From assembly GCA_963701375.1 (NCBI GenBank), contig CAVOZT010000003.1:1-64000 (forward strand): DNA of 64,000 bases. The letters are read 5' to 3'. The position numbers and the translations under genes are program-made. Origin of the DNA: CAVXTF01 sp963701375. GTDB lineage: Bacteria > Actinomycetota > Acidimicrobiia > Acidimicrobiales > CAVXTF01. Below the pieces are notes generated by a model that saw nothing but the letters and a program-made list of their open reading frames with translations, searched no databases and had not been told where the DNA came from. This document shows, one piece after another, positions 25,050 to 34,726 of this stretch (positions are counted from its first letter, which is position 1; every line of letters begins with the position of its first letter).

Positions 25050-26579
25050 GTGACCGCCGACGGGGCTTCCGGCGGAGCTTTCCGCGAGGCTTCCGGCGGA
25101 GTGGCCGGCGGTGGGGCGACGGTCGCCGTGATCGGAGGCGGGATCTCCGGTCTTTCGGCCGCCTGGGAGCTGTCCTCATCGTCGCCTCCCGGTACGCGGA
25201 TAGTCGTTCTCGAGGCTTCCTCGCGCCTCGGCGGCCATCTACAGGCCGCCACCGTCGGGGGCCGGGTCGTGGACCTGGGCGCTGACGCGTTTCTTGCGCG
25301 AAGGCAAGAAGCCGTCGAGCTTTGCAGGGAGCTCGGGATCGAAGACTCTCTCGTCGCGCCAGGGAGCTCGACGGCCTCGGTCTGGGCGAAGGGAGCGCTC
25401 CGGCCTCTCCCAGAAGGCCTGGTGCTGGGTGTCCCTACGAGATGGGGACCCCTTGCAAGATCGGGGATCATCTCGCCGCTGGGCCTCGCTCGAGCCGGAA
25501 TCGACCTGGTGATGCCTGCCCGTCGCAAGCGCGGAGAGTCACAAAGTTCCGACCGGGCTGTCGGCGAGATCGTCGGACGTCGCCTCGGGAGTGAGGTGCG
25601 CGACTTGCTAGTCGGGCCTCTCGTCGGGGGCATTCACGCCGGCAGCGCCGACGACCTGAGCGCCCAAGCGGTGTTCCCCGCGCTGCTCGAGGCCTCGCGC
25701 AAAGGCGGCAGCCTGATGAGGCTTCTCCGGCAACCCACCGGCGAGTCGAACGGCGGGCCAGACGGGCTGCCCCCCGGCAGGAACGGCCCAGTGTTCCTAA
25801 CTCCCGTTTCCGGGATGGCGAGCCTGCCCGAGATGCTCTGCTCCGCTCTTCTGGCGAGAGGCGTCGAGTTACGTACCTCTGAGCCCGTCGAGCGGGTCGA
25901 ACTTGTCGACGGGGCAGCGGGCAGGAACGGTCTCTGGTCCATAGCCCCAGGATCCAATGAGCTCCGGGCCGACGCGTTGGTCGTCGCTGTTCCGCCCAGG
26001 CCGGCGGCCGGGCTCCTCAGCGAGGTGGACGGCGAGCTCGCCGGACTCGTTGGTGGGGTGAAGAGTGCGTCAGTGGTCCTCGTGACGCTGCAATTCGATG
26101 CGGGAGGAGCAGCCAAAAGCCTGACGGGGACCGGATTCCTGGTGCCGGCGACCGGTGGCGGTCTCGTGACGGCCTGCACCTTCCTATCCAAGAAATGGCC
26201 GCACCTCGAGCGTGAAAACGACCTGCTGATTCGAGCGTCAGCGGGGAGAGCCGGAGACGATCGGGCATCGTCTATGGGTGATGCCGAGGTCGTCGAACAG
26301 GTGCTCCGAGAGCTCGAACGCATGATCGGGCCTCTGATCGGACCTCTCGGGGAGCCTCGGCAAGTAGTCCTCGCCCGATTCGGCGAATCGTTTCCCCAGT
26401 ACCTGGTCGGGCATGTCGCCAGGGTCTCCGCAATCGAAGCTGCGGCCGCCCGGTTACCCGGTTTGGCGCTTGCTGGAGCCGCCTATCACGGGATCGGTGT
26501 GCCGGCGTGCATCGGCAGTGGGCGCCGCGCGGCTCGGCAAGTGATCGGCACCTTGAGCATTTCGAGCGCGTCGAGATGA
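25050..26579 (+). CDS. hemG: Protoporphyrinogen/coproporphyrinogen III oxidase (FAD-dependent HemG/HemY type)
   Basis: About 509 residues from GTG 25050, the first in-frame start after the hemH stop. The dinucleotide-binding motif VAVIGGGISGLSAAWEL is followed by VLEASSRLGGHL. GGRVVDLGADAFLARRQEAV covers the flavin-substrate region, and AGAAYHGIGVPACIGSGRRA is the C-terminal FAD motif. The oxidase makes coproporphyrin III or protoporphyrin IX. Its stop overlaps the lnt start (ATGA at 26576). Confidence 0.92.
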   Translation: MTADGASGGAFREASGGVAGGGATVAVIGGGISGLSAAWELSSSSPPGTRIVVLEASSRLGGHLQAATVGGRVVDLGADAFLARRQEAVELCRELGIEDSLVAPGSSTASVWAKGALRPLPEGLVLGVPTRWGPLARSGIISPLGLARAGIDLVMPARRKRGESQSSDRAVGEIVGRRLGSEVRDLLVGPLVGGIHAGSADDLSAQAVFPALLEASRKGGSLMRLLRQPTGESNGGPDGLPPGRNGPVFLTPVSGMASLPEMLCSALLARGVELRTSEPVERVELVDGAAGRNGLWSIAPGSNELRADALVVAVPPRPAAGLLSEVDGELAGLVGGVKSASVVLVTLQFDAGGAAKSLTGTGFLVPATGGGLVTACTFLSKKWPHLERENDLLIRASAGRAGDDRASSMGDAEVVEQVLRELERMIGPLIGPLGEPRQVVLARFGESFPQYLVGHVARVSAIEAAAARLPGLALAGAAYHGIGVPACIGSGRRAARQVIGTLSISSASR

Positions 26580-28474
26580 CCGACGATTCCGGGTCTCCAA
26601 CTACTACTTCTGCTCCTTCTCCTCTTACTTCTGATCCTTCTGCTTCTGCTCCTTCTGCTTCTCGTCCTCGGCCTCGTCCTCGCAACGGCCGCATGTGGAG
26701 GGGGTTCGTATCGCTTGGCAAGACGAGCCTGCCGGCGCTTGTCTCGGGCGTCGGTATCGCATTGTCGCTCCCGCCATGGGGATTCTGGGTGCTCGCGTTT
26801 CCGTCGGCGGCGCTTTTGTGGTGGTGCTTAGGCGCCCGCAGTCCGAGGCTCAGGACCCGGCTCTGGATCGGCTGGGTAGCGGGCATCGGGGTCTACGGTC
26901 CGGGCCTCTATTGGGCCACGACTTTCAACGTGCTCGGAGGCATCGTCCTTATCGTCGTGCAATCGCTCGCGGTCGGCCTGGCGTGTGGACTATGCGGAAC
27001 AGGTCGCGGGCGGATCCTCGCTCTCCCCGGCGCCATGGTGCTCGCCGAATGGGTGCGCGACATCTGGCCGTTCGGTGGGCTTCCACTGGGTGGGGTGGCT
27101 CTTGGCCAGGCTGCGGGACCCCTCGCATGGGCGGCCAGGATCGGGGGACCGTTTCTTCTGACCGGTCTGGTCTGGCTGGCCGGAGCCGGAATCGGTTCAT
27201 TGGTGACCGGTCTGTACCGGACCGCAGCCGTGCCCGTTTCGGCAAGACGATTCCCGGCGGGGTGGCGCAGGCTCGCGAAGCACCAGGATGTTCAGGCGAC
27301 ACCCTCAGACCTCGCCGATGTCGCTCGCCTCCAGCGGACCAGGTTGCTCAGGCAGCCGAAACTCGGCCCCGTCATTGCGGGAGTTGCGGGGATCTTGGCT
27401 GTGATTGCTCTCGGCGCACTCGGCGCAATCGCCCCGGACGGGGGGCCGGCGCTGCGCGTAATACGGGTGGCAGCGGTGCAGGGAGGAGGCGAACGGGGAT
27501 TCCGAAAGTCGGAAGTCAGCCCAGAAGCGGTCTACGCCGCTCAGTTGGCCGCTAGTGCCGAGCTGTCCCCTGCATCTAGGCCTGCACTCGTCGTCTGGCC
27601 AGAGGATGTCGTATCACTATCCGGCGCGCTGGCAGGTACGAATGCCGAGAAAACCCTCTCTCACTTGGCGCGCGAACTCCACACGACACTTCTTGTCGGC
27701 GTAACAGAGACGGTGTCAGCTCAGACGTTTCGCAACGAGGTGGTCGCGTTCGGTCCTACGGGTTCGATCGTAGGAACCTACGAGAAGGTGCACCGTGTTC
27801 CGTTCGGTGAGTACGTCCCCCTGCGCGGGTTCTTCGGCCATTTCGCGAACCTGGAGGCCGTCCCGCAAGACGCGATACCCGGCCGCGGCACCGGGTACAT
27901 GAGCACGCCAAGCGCGCGCGTGGGCCTGATGGTCTCGTACGAGGTCTTCTTCGCGGTATCGGGAAGGTCCGCGACACGAGCTGGTGCTCAACTTCTTGTC
28001 GTGCCGACGAACACCGCGTCTTACTCAACGAGCCAGGTACCGACCCAGGAGATTGCGGCGGCAAAACTCCAAGCAATCGAAGAGGGACGAGACCTGATTC
28101 AAGCTGCACCGACCGGCTACAGCGCAATCGTCGACAACAGTGGTCGTGTCCTTCAGCGGTCGGTGCTGGGAGCCCGCCAAGTCCTCGTGGCCGACGTTGC
28201 GCTTCGTGACGGCGCGACGATCTACGAGCGTTACGGCGACGCACCGATCCTCGTACTGGCGATCGTGGCAGTGCTCCTCGGGTGGTTGCTCGACCTGAGC
28301 GAGCCGTCGGACGCCGACCGATCGCCCGGCGCGGCCGCGGCGTTAGCTAACTGGAAGCACTTGCACGATGCCGGCGTGACTGCTTCGACCGGTGCCGGAG
28401 TTGCAAGGCCCGGAGTTGCTAGCTCCGCAGCCGACGAGCACCCTGGTTCCGGCGGCGCCACGGATCAAGGCTGA
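26576..28474 (+). CDS. lnt: Apolipoprotein N-acyltransferase-like protein with Ser at the catalytic Cys position
   Basis: A 632-residue protein. A Ser/Thr/Pro/Arg-rich N-terminus encoded by TCT/TCC/CTT-rich repeats precedes six to seven helices (FVSLGKTSLPALVSGVGIAL, PWGFWVLAFPSAALLWW and others). A periplasmic nitrilase-like domain follows: Glu in PALVVWPEDVVS, Lys in YEKVHRVPFGEYVPL, and the third-residue segment GLMVSYEVFFAVSG. In canonical Lnt the triad is Glu-Lys-Cys, with Cys before YE; here the codon is TCG (27935-27937), Ser454. A C-terminal helix closes the protein. It may be inactive or use Ser. Last gene of the hem-lnt overlap group. Confidence 0.8.
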   Translation: MTDDSGSPTTTSAPSPLTSDPSASAPSASRPRPRPRNGRMWRGFVSLGKTSLPALVSGVGIALSLPPWGFWVLAFPSAALLWWCLGARSPRLRTRLWIGWVAGIGVYGPGLYWATTFNVLGGIVLIVVQSLAVGLACGLCGTGRGRILALPGAMVLAEWVRDIWPFGGLPLGGVALGQAAGPLAWAARIGGPFLLTGLVWLAGAGIGSLVTGLYRTAAVPVSARRFPAGWRRLAKHQDVQATPSDLADVARLQRTRLLRQPKLGPVIAGVAGILAVIALGALGAIAPDGGPALRVIRVAAVQGGGERGFRKSEVSPEAVYAAQLAASAELSPASRPALVVWPEDVVSLSGALAGTNAEKTLSHLARELHTTLLVGVTETVSAQTFRNEVVAFGPTGSIVGTYEKVHRVPFGEYVPLRGFFGHFANLEAVPQDAIPGRGTGYMSTPSARVGLMVSYEVFFAVSGRSATRAGAQLLVVPTNTASYSTSQVPTQEIAAAKLQAIEEGRDLIQAAPTGYSAIVDNSGRVLQRSVLGARQVLVADVALRDGATIYERYGDAPILVLAIVAVLLGWLLDLSEPSDADRSPGAAAALANWKHLHDAGVTASTGAGVARPGVASSAADEHPGSGGATDQG

Positions 28475-28574
28475 TGGCTAGGTCCACGACTTCCGATCCC
28501 ATGGTTTTGAATGCGTGTCGGCTGTTCTTATAGGCGGGCATTGACTATTACACCCTTCTCGTAATTTTTGACTC

Positions 28575-30026
28575 GTGTCCGAGAGTCCTCCAACCACCCC
28601 GGCGCCCCTCTCGCCCGAGGACCCTGCGTCGGCGGCTCAAGGCTCTGCGCCCCGGTCGGCCCAGGACCTGTTCGCCGCCATAGCTGCTGCGAAGCGGTTC
28701 GCCGCGTCGTTCGAACCGGGCCTCTACACCGGAGAGGACGCGAAGAAGCTCGTCTACGCAAGTACCGAGCTGAAGCGTGTGGCGACGACGGTCCTCGTCT
28801 TGTCCGCAAGGCGGGTAGAAGAGACCCACACCCATTGCCTCGACGGTCACAAGAAGGCTGGATCGTGGCTTGCGGGACTGACTGGAGAGTCGGTCGGATC
28901 CGCAGCTTCGATGCTCGAAGCCGCTAGATCCATGGAGGCCCATCCCCCGATATCCGAGGCCTTTCGGTCGGGAAGGCTCTCTGAAGCACAAGCGAAGGAG
29001 ATCGCGTCAGCAGCTGACGCCTGTCCAGGTGAGGCAGAGAACCTCGTCGAGGCTGCAGAGAACATGGATTTCTCTTCGCTGAAGAGGCACTGCTCTGACA
29101 CCCGATCGATTCGTGGTTCAGGATCAGAAGAGACCGAGCAGTTCGAACAGATCCGCTCCAGGCGGTATTGCAGGATCTGGAGCGACGCAGACGGTTCTGG
29201 ACGCCTGGACGCGAGGGTCACCCCCGACGCCTTGAGTGTCTTGGTCGCCTGTTTAGAGCCGTTCGAGAACGAGGCGTTCGAAGAAGCGAGAAAGGCCGGT
29301 CGCCAAGAAAGGCACGAGGTCTACAGGGCCGACGCCCTCGTGGCCATGGCGAAGGCGAGCCTTTTAAGACGTGGCCCGGGTTCTACTGGCGGGTCGACCA
29401 CTGGCCCGGCGTTGACGACCAAGAAGGCTCGCGGCGACAGAGCGCCTGGGACCACCCTCGTCCGCATCCGGGTCGACCTAGAGGCACTTCTGAGAGGACA
29501 CCGGATCCCGGGCGAGACCTGCGAGATACCGGGGATCGCGTCGGTGCCCGTGAAGGCAGTGCGAGAGATCCTCGGAGATTCCCTCTTGGAGCTCGTCTTG
29601 ACCAAGGGAAAAGACGTGACGACGGTGTACTCGGACTCCAGGTACATCAAAAAGGCACTTCGGATCGCACTAGAGGAACGAGACCAGACGTGCGTCGTTC
29701 CTGATTGCGCCATGTCTGACCCGTTGGAGGTCGACCACTGGACCACCGACTACGGAAAGGGTGGGAAGACCAGTCTCGACAACCTGGCGCGACTGTGCCC
29801 TTACCACCATCATCAAAAGACCTACAGGGGTTGGAGACTGGAAGGTGGACCAGGAGCCTGGCGGTTCGTCCGGCCAGAGCCGCCACCTCCGGAACCGGAC
29901 CACCCCGAAGATCTCGACGATCCCGACCCCAACGACAAGAGCAAGCCGCCCGCGCCCAAAACCCGAAACGGCAAGACCGGCGCCAAGCGGGCGACGGGTC
30001 CGCCGGCGCAGGACAAGCTGCTCTAG
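28575..30026 (+). CDS. DUF222/HNH endonuclease family protein (13E12 type)
   Basis: A 483-residue protein starting at GTG 28575. The N-terminal ~280 residues are a helical DUF222-like region, including SGRLSEAQAKEIASAAD. The C-terminal HNH nuclease fold has CVVPDCAMSDPLEVDHW and LDNLARLCPYHHHQKTY. A Pro/Asp/Lys-rich tail of ~50 residues ends the protein. These genes are multicopy in many actinobacteria and are often linked to mobile DNA; a group I intron-like or inteinless origin is not proven. No terminal repeats are visible around it. Confidence 0.88.
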   Translation: MSESPPTTPAPLSPEDPASAAQGSAPRSAQDLFAAIAAAKRFAASFEPGLYTGEDAKKLVYASTELKRVATTVLVLSARRVEETHTHCLDGHKKAGSWLAGLTGESVGSAASMLEAARSMEAHPPISEAFRSGRLSEAQAKEIASAADACPGEAENLVEAAENMDFSSLKRHCSDTRSIRGSGSEETEQFEQIRSRRYCRIWSDADGSGRLDARVTPDALSVLVACLEPFENEAFEEARKAGRQERHEVYRADALVAMAKASLLRRGPGSTGGSTTGPALTTKKARGDRAPGTTLVRIRVDLEALLRGHRIPGETCEIPGIASVPVKAVREILGDSLLELVLTKGKDVTTVYSDSRYIKKALRIALEERDQTCVVPDCAMSDPLEVDHWTTDYGKGGKTSLDNLARLCPYHHHQKTYRGWRLEGGPGAWRFVRPEPPPPEPDHPEDLDDPDPNDKSKPPAPKTRNGKTGAKRATGPPAQDKLL

Positions 30027-30103
30027 ACCGCCGAGGGCGAGAGCAGTCGAGCGCCGCTGCTCAGGGAGACCGGCGCCGAAGCTGGTTCGCCAACGGGACC
30101 TGT

Positions 30104-30622
30104 TCAGTCGTAATACCCGGAGTGGATGTAGATGCAGGGCACCCCTTCGGCGCGGAACATGTCCCGATTCCGCGGGTCGTCCTCGAACGCGAGGCGCAAG
30201 TCGAGCCCGTACGTCCGCAGCTCTGTGACCACTTTTCTCTTGAACGACGTGACTTGCGCGTAGTCCCCGCGGTCGCGCATCACGAGAAGATCCCAACGAA
30301 GAGCGTTGTGCGTTAACCACGCCAGAGTTTGGGGCATCACTCTTATTGGCCTGCCTGTCAGCAGCACGATGCTCAGCTCAGGTTCGAGAAGCCCAAGCAG
30401 CCGAGCAACGTCCTCGACCAACGGGTCCTCGCCACAGGCGTCGAAGAAGGCATCCCAGTCCCGCCTATGCCACTCGAGGAAGTGCTGACGCTCCGTTGCA
30501 TCCGACAGAACGCCGTCGATGTCGAAGACGACTGCAGGCCCCGGTTTGATGGGCTCGGACCGCCAACGCCAGTTTGGGGCGGGACCGGCGATCCCAGCAA
30601 GCGACCTCGAGCTTGTGCTCAT
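30104..30622 (-). CDS. HAD-family phosphatase
   Basis: A 172-residue protein starting at ATG 30622. Motif I is PAVVFDIDGVLSDATER (nucleophile Asp near 34), motif II lies in LSIVLLTGRP (residue ~90), and motif III is in LRLAFEDDPRNRDMF. The sequence DGVLSD...RQHFLEWHRRDWDAFF is close to the acid-phosphatase-like HADs of actinobacteria and of phage polynucleotide-kinase 3'-phosphatases. The substrate is unknown. Divergent from the MprF-like gene at 30775. Confidence 0.85.
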   Translation of the reverse strand: MSTSSRSLAGIAGPAPNWRWRSEPIKPGPAVVFDIDGVLSDATERQHFLEWHRRDWDAFFDACGEDPLVEDVARLLGLLEPELSIVLLTGRPIRVMPQTLAWLTHNALRWDLLVMRDRGDYAQVTSFKRKVVTELRTYGLDLRLAFEDDPRNRDMFRAEGVPCIYIHSGYYD

Positions 30623-30774
30623 GTTCGAGGCCGACCGTCTGGCACCGCGCGAACCGGAATCTGTGCCGGCCGGCGGGCCCGACGGTCTGCTGGCCTGGTC
30701 ACCTGCCACGTGGGGCAAGCGTAGGTCCCCGAACAAGCAGGTCGAGCGGTCGGTCGGTGGCAGGATTGAGGGGC

Positions 30775-33700
30775 ATGTCTGACGGGAGCCTCGGCCAAGA
30801 GCGGTCTCCGATCGCGACTGAGGAGAGCGGCGACATGGCTCCCGAGGGAACGGGCGTCGGCGGGTCGAACGGCGGATCGGCGCAAGCGCCAGGAGCAGCC
30901 CCATCAGCGGAGACCCTTAGCGCTCCAGGGAGCCACGTTCCTCAGCGTGGTCGACTGATCGTCGCCGAGCGAGACGAGAGCAGGATCGCCGACAAAGGCG
31001 ACACGGCCGATCACAACCACATCGCCAATGGGCGCGACGCGAATCATGGAGCCACGACGGTCGGAGAGCAGACCGACACAGTCGAGGCTGTCGTGGGCAT
31101 CGGAAGACGGGTCGTGGTCCTCGCCAACCTCGGACTCACCCCTAGCAGCAACCCGACTTCGGATCAGGCCTGTTTGGGTGTCGCGAACGCACTCGACTCC
31201 TGGCAGGGACCGGGGACCGTTGTGATCGCAGGAAACCTGTTCGACCTCCGCTGCGGTCAATTTGAAACGGACGGGGAACGAGACGTCGCGAGAACCGCAG
31301 ACCAGGCCCTGAAGACGCACTCTCGTCTGACCGAGTCGTTGCGGGCATTCGCTTCAGGACCCGAGCGTCGTCTTCTTTGTCTACCGGGGACCACCGATGC
31401 CGCGATCGGTATCGACAAATCAGTCAGAGCTCCTGTCGAGCGCCTAGGAGCCGAGGTTGCCTCCGCTGTCGACCTCATCTGTGAGACGGCTACCGGTTCA
31501 AAACGCGTGAAGGTCCTGCCGGGGGGAGCAGGCGTCCCATGTGAAGCGGGAGCAGCGACTGAGCCGCCACACGCAACGCCGAACACACCGACTCAGGGAA
31601 CGCCGGAAACAACGGCGCAGCTATCGGCGGAAACAGAGACGCGGCCATCGCCACCAGAAGCAGAGCAGGCGCCACCGCCCGCTCCCGAGATGGCTTGGCA
31701 GGGCGGAATGGATCGCCTCGCGGATCGATCCGCACTGCGGCGCCTCGTCACGTCGCGCACGGTTTACAGGTGGCTCGGTCGCCACGCTTGGTGGATCGCG
31801 GTGCCGTTCCTACTGGTACTCGTCCTCAGTCTTCCCGCAACCACATGGGTGTTCGGTCACGTGTTCCCGACTCATCCCGGACCCGTGAAAGCGCTACACC
31901 GCGTGCGCGACACGAGGGTAGGTGCTCGACTACTCGTAGCGGCACTCGTCGCCGTGGTGGAGCTGATAGCTGCAGGCATCGTGCTCCTGATCATCAGCAG
32001 GAGACGGTGGTCGAGCCTCGGCGGCGGTGATCTGGAAGGAGTATTCAGCGCAGGAATCAACGCCGGTGCCGAGACGACGCGAGCGGGAACGACCGCTAAC
32101 GACTCTGCACGAGATATCGCGAGAGATCTCGTCGCGTCCGGCTACGCGGGAGTCGTCTCGGGCTCGACGCTTCAGGCTGAGCTGACGCATCTGGGAACCG
32201 GCTTCTTCGCTTGCCCCGGAACTTCGGGAGAGGTCGTCGAGGAGTACCCCGGACGGTTCGGCCTTCCCCCGGTGTTTCTGGCCCATAGGCAGATCGCTTG
32301 GATCGAGCTCGAGACCGGTGCAGACCTGCACGCGCGCTTGTTGCTCTCCAGATCCGACATCCCGGCCGGTACCTTGCTCGAGCGACTCTCGGCTCGACAC
32401 CACGCCGAGCACGACACCACCCCGATCGTCGTCGCAGCACACCCGAGCGGGGGCTCGTGGCCGCCCGCTCCTGACCTGTCCTCGACGCGCCGAAGGTCGA
32501 GAAGATCGCGCCGACTCGCGTCCGGAGCGATAGCTGTCACGGGTCTGCTCGACCTTGTGTCCGCGGTGACGCCACCACTCAGGAGTCATCTCAATCTCGT
32601 ACGCGAGGTGCTTCCCCTCGCGGCGTCCCAGGCGGCCGGTGCGCTCGTGGCACTCATCGGCCTCGGTCTTCTGGCTCTCGCTCGTGGAGTGCGCCGGGGC
32701 CAGCACAGGGCGTGGGCAATCTCAGTCGTGCTCGTTGCAAGCACGCTGGTCCTGCACATCGCGCGCGCCGCCGACATTGCGGCTTGGGTGGTCTCTGCCG
32801 TCGTGCTCTGCGTGCTGGTCGCGTTCCGTCAAGAGTTCCGTGGAGCCTCGGACCGGCCGTCACTCAGGTCGGCAATTGTTGCGCTCGTCGTAGGTGTCGT
32901 CGGAGTCACGGTGATTTCGACCTTCGTCGCGGAGATCTCGATGGTGCTGCACCATGATCACGATCGGCCGAGCCTTTGGCTCACCGGTCAGGCGGTTGTC
33001 GAACGCCTCGTTGGGGTGAAAAACATCGTCCTGCCTGACCGACTAGACGACTTCCTTGCCCCGAGTCTCGTCACAATCGGTGTAAGCCTCACCGCTGTCG
33101 CGCTGTGGCTTGCTACGAGACCCGTCGTCGACAGACACACGACCGGACGGGCGGCCGAGGCCCGGGCCCGCGACATTGTAAGACGCCACGGCGCAGGGAC
33201 TCTCGACTACTTCGCCCTGCGTAGCGACAAGAAGCGCTTCTTCCACCGCGACAGCGTCGTCGCATACGCAATCTACGGCGGTGTCTGCCTTGTCTCTCCC
33301 GACCCGATCGGCCCGCCTACGGATCGAGCCCAGACATGGGCAGCGTTCCGACGCTTCGCGGACAGCCGCGGCTGGGTGCTCGCCATCATGGGGGCCTCCG
33401 AGGACTGGCTACCCCTTTATCGGGCAACGGGCATGCACGACATTTACATAGGTGACGAGGCCGTCGTTGACGTGCAGCGCTTCTCGCTCGCGGGCGGTCA
33501 CATGAAGGGCTTGCGCCAGGCCGCGAACCGGATCGCCAAGTACGGCTACACGGCGACTTTCCACGATCCCTCGACTTTGGCTCCTGACGTGGCCGAGAGA
33601 CTCGCGGGGCTCATGTCGCAGAGTCGTCGCGGTGAGACAGAGCGTGGATTCTCGATGATGCTCGGCCGAATATTCGATCCAAGGGACGAGGGTCTCGTGC

Positions 33701-34224
33701 TGTGCGCGGTGTGGGCACCCGACGGAAGCCCCGCCGCGATGTGCCAATTCGTGCCCGCCTCCGGCATCGGCGGGTACTCGCTCGACCTGATGCGCCGCGA
33801 CCGCGGTGATCACCCGAACGGTTTGATCGACTTCGCGCTCGTCTCGACCATCGAGTATCTCCGCGGCCGCGGTGCGCGAGGGCTCAGCCTGAACTTCGCT
33901 GCCATGCGATCAATTCTCGACGGAGAGCGTGGCGACGGGGTCGCCCAGAGAGTGGAACGCTGGGCGCTCAAGAGAATGTCGTCCTTCCTCCAGATCGAGA
34001 CTCTCTGGCGATTCAACGCAAAGTACGAGCCCTCGTGGATCCCCCGCTACATCGTCTACGACACGGCGGAGCACCTGGTGCCTGCTGTGCTCGCAATCTT
34101 GCGCGCAGAGTCGCTCTGGGAGGTGCCCGTTATCGGGAAGATGCTCGGTGCCGCCGAGCGAAGGATCCACGGCGATCATGAGGATCCGTCCGTGGCCGGC
34201 AAGGTAGGTGCTCCGGCACCCTGA
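30775..34224 (+). CDS. MprF-like lysyl-phosphatidylglycerol synthase with a degenerate N-terminal phosphoesterase-like domain
   Basis: 1149 residues from ATG 30775. Residues ~110-215 and ~430-520 resemble a split calcineurin-like phosphoesterase domain, interrupted by two helices (AWWIAVPFLLVLVLSLPATT, VGARLLVAALVAVVELIAAG). A central integral-membrane part has about six helices. The C-terminal DUF2156 (GNAT-like) aminoacyl-PG synthase domain has GTLDYFALRSDKKRFFHRD, GSWDFVADP-like GGVCLVSPDPIGP, and GLRQAANRIAKYGY. The enzyme would transfer an amino acid (usually Lys) to phosphatidylglycerol. None of the phosphoesterase metal ligands survives (see findings). An upstream in-frame extension is possible, but 30775 follows a GAGGGG ribosome site. 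Confidence 0.8.
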   Translation: MSDGSLGQERSPIATEESGDMAPEGTGVGGSNGGSAQAPGAAPSAETLSAPGSHVPQRGRLIVAERDESRIADKGDTADHNHIANGRDANHGATTVGEQTDTVEAVVGIGRRVVVLANLGLTPSSNPTSDQACLGVANALDSWQGPGTVVIAGNLFDLRCGQFETDGERDVARTADQALKTHSRLTESLRAFASGPERRLLCLPGTTDAAIGIDKSVRAPVERLGAEVASAVDLICETATGSKRVKVLPGGAGVPCEAGAATEPPHATPNTPTQGTPETTAQLSAETETRPSPPEAEQAPPPAPEMAWQGGMDRLADRSALRRLVTSRTVYRWLGRHAWWIAVPFLLVLVLSLPATTWVFGHVFPTHPGPVKALHRVRDTRVGARLLVAALVAVVELIAAGIVLLIISRRRWSSLGGGDLEGVFSAGINAGAETTRAGTTANDSARDIARDLVASGYAGVVSGSTLQAELTHLGTGFFACPGTSGEVVEEYPGRFGLPPVFLAHRQIAWIELETGADLHARLLLSRSDIPAGTLLERLSARHHAEHDTTPIVVAAHPSGGSWPPAPDLSSTRRRSRRSRRLASGAIAVTGLLDLVSAVTPPLRSHLNLVREVLPLAASQAAGALVALIGLGLLALARGVRRGQHRAWAISVVLVASTLVLHIARAADIAAWVVSAVVLCVLVAFRQEFRGASDRPSLRSAIVALVVGVVGVTVISTFVAEISMVLHHDHDRPSLWLTGQAVVERLVGVKNIVLPDRLDDFLAPSLVTIGVSLTAVALWLATRPVVDRHTTGRAAEARARDIVRRHGAGTLDYFALRSDKKRFFHRDSVVAYAIYGGVCLVSPDPIGPPTDRAQTWAAFRRFADSRGWVLAIMGASEDWLPLYRATGMHDIYIGDEAVVDVQRFSLAGGHMKGLRQAANRIAKYGYTATFHDPSTLAPDVAERLAGLMSQSRRGETERGFSMMLGRIFDPRDEGLVLCAVWAPDGSPAAMCQFVPASGIGGYSLDLMRRDRGDHPNGLIDFALVSTIEYLRGRGARGLSLNFAAMRSILDGERGDGVAQRVERWALKRMSSFLQIETLWRFNAKYEPSWIPRYIVYDTAEHLVPAVLAILRAESLWEVPVIGKMLGAAERRIHGDHEDPSVAGKVGAPAP

Positions 34225-34236
34225 TTGCCCAGTCTC

Positions 34237-34566
34237 CTAACGCTGAAGCAGCAATTCGTTCACTCGCTCGGCATTGGCGATTTCGAGCAACACATCCGCG
34301 TGACATGGCTCGTCCAAAGGGCACCAACAAGCCAAGTCGCGGCCGCGCAGCTCGTGCAACGACGTCACCACGGCTTGGCGCTCTTTCGAGAAGTCGTTGC
34401 CCATCTGTCCGAACAACCACCGTTTGTACGCCTCTACGACCGAGTCACGCGTTGTGGAGGGCCCAAGACGCCAGGGGTTGGCCCACTTGCTCGTTGCGGT
34501 CACCACCACGACGTCACGGGGCTTCCGCCAACCGTGTTTCGTCTGTAGTTGGATGCGTTTCGGCAT
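34237..34566 (-). CDS. DUF4326-domain protein
   Basis: A 109-residue protein with the DUF4326 pattern: WANPWRLG near residue 28, then EAYKRWLFGQ, and LRGRDLACWCPLDEPCHADV with closely placed Cys and His. ATG 34566 follows a strong GGGAGGAG site. Members are common in phages and mobile regions; the biochemical role is unknown to me. It is convergent with the MprF-like gene, with a 12-base gap. Confidence 0.8.
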   Translation of the reverse strand: MPKRIQLQTKHGWRKPRDVVVVTATSKWANPWRLGPSTTRDSVVEAYKRWLFGQMGNDFSKERQAVVTSLHELRGRDLACWCPLDEPCHADVLLEIANAERVNELLLQR

Positions 34567-34726
34567 TTAGCTCCTCCCGGAAACGGAACATCCCGTCGCA
34601 CATGTCCAGGATGACCTGTCGCTCGATCTAGTACAACGAATCAAGCGTGAACAGTTCGTTAACGCGCTGTGACGCTCGACGGGTCGCTTCGAAGACAGAA
34701 CCAGCCTTCTTAGTTGCCTCCGACAA
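34514..34726 (-). other. Possible small reading frame with an in-frame TAG upstream of DUF4326; rest of 34727-34884 holds no gene I can see
   Basis: The 318-base gap 34567-34884 is less GC-rich than its surroundings. On the minus strand a frame from TTG 34726 (or GTG 34735) gives SEATKKAGSVFEATRRASQR and VNELFTLDSLY, stopping at TAG 34628-34630. The same frame then continues as IERQVILDMCDGMFRFREEL to a stop at 34514, inside the DUF4326 gene. The amino-acid use looks protein-like on both sides of the stop. This may be a broken small gene, two tiny coupled genes or chance. A direct repeat TTAGTGAATTAGTGAAT lies at about 34740. No terminator or RNA was recognised. Confidence 0.3.
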
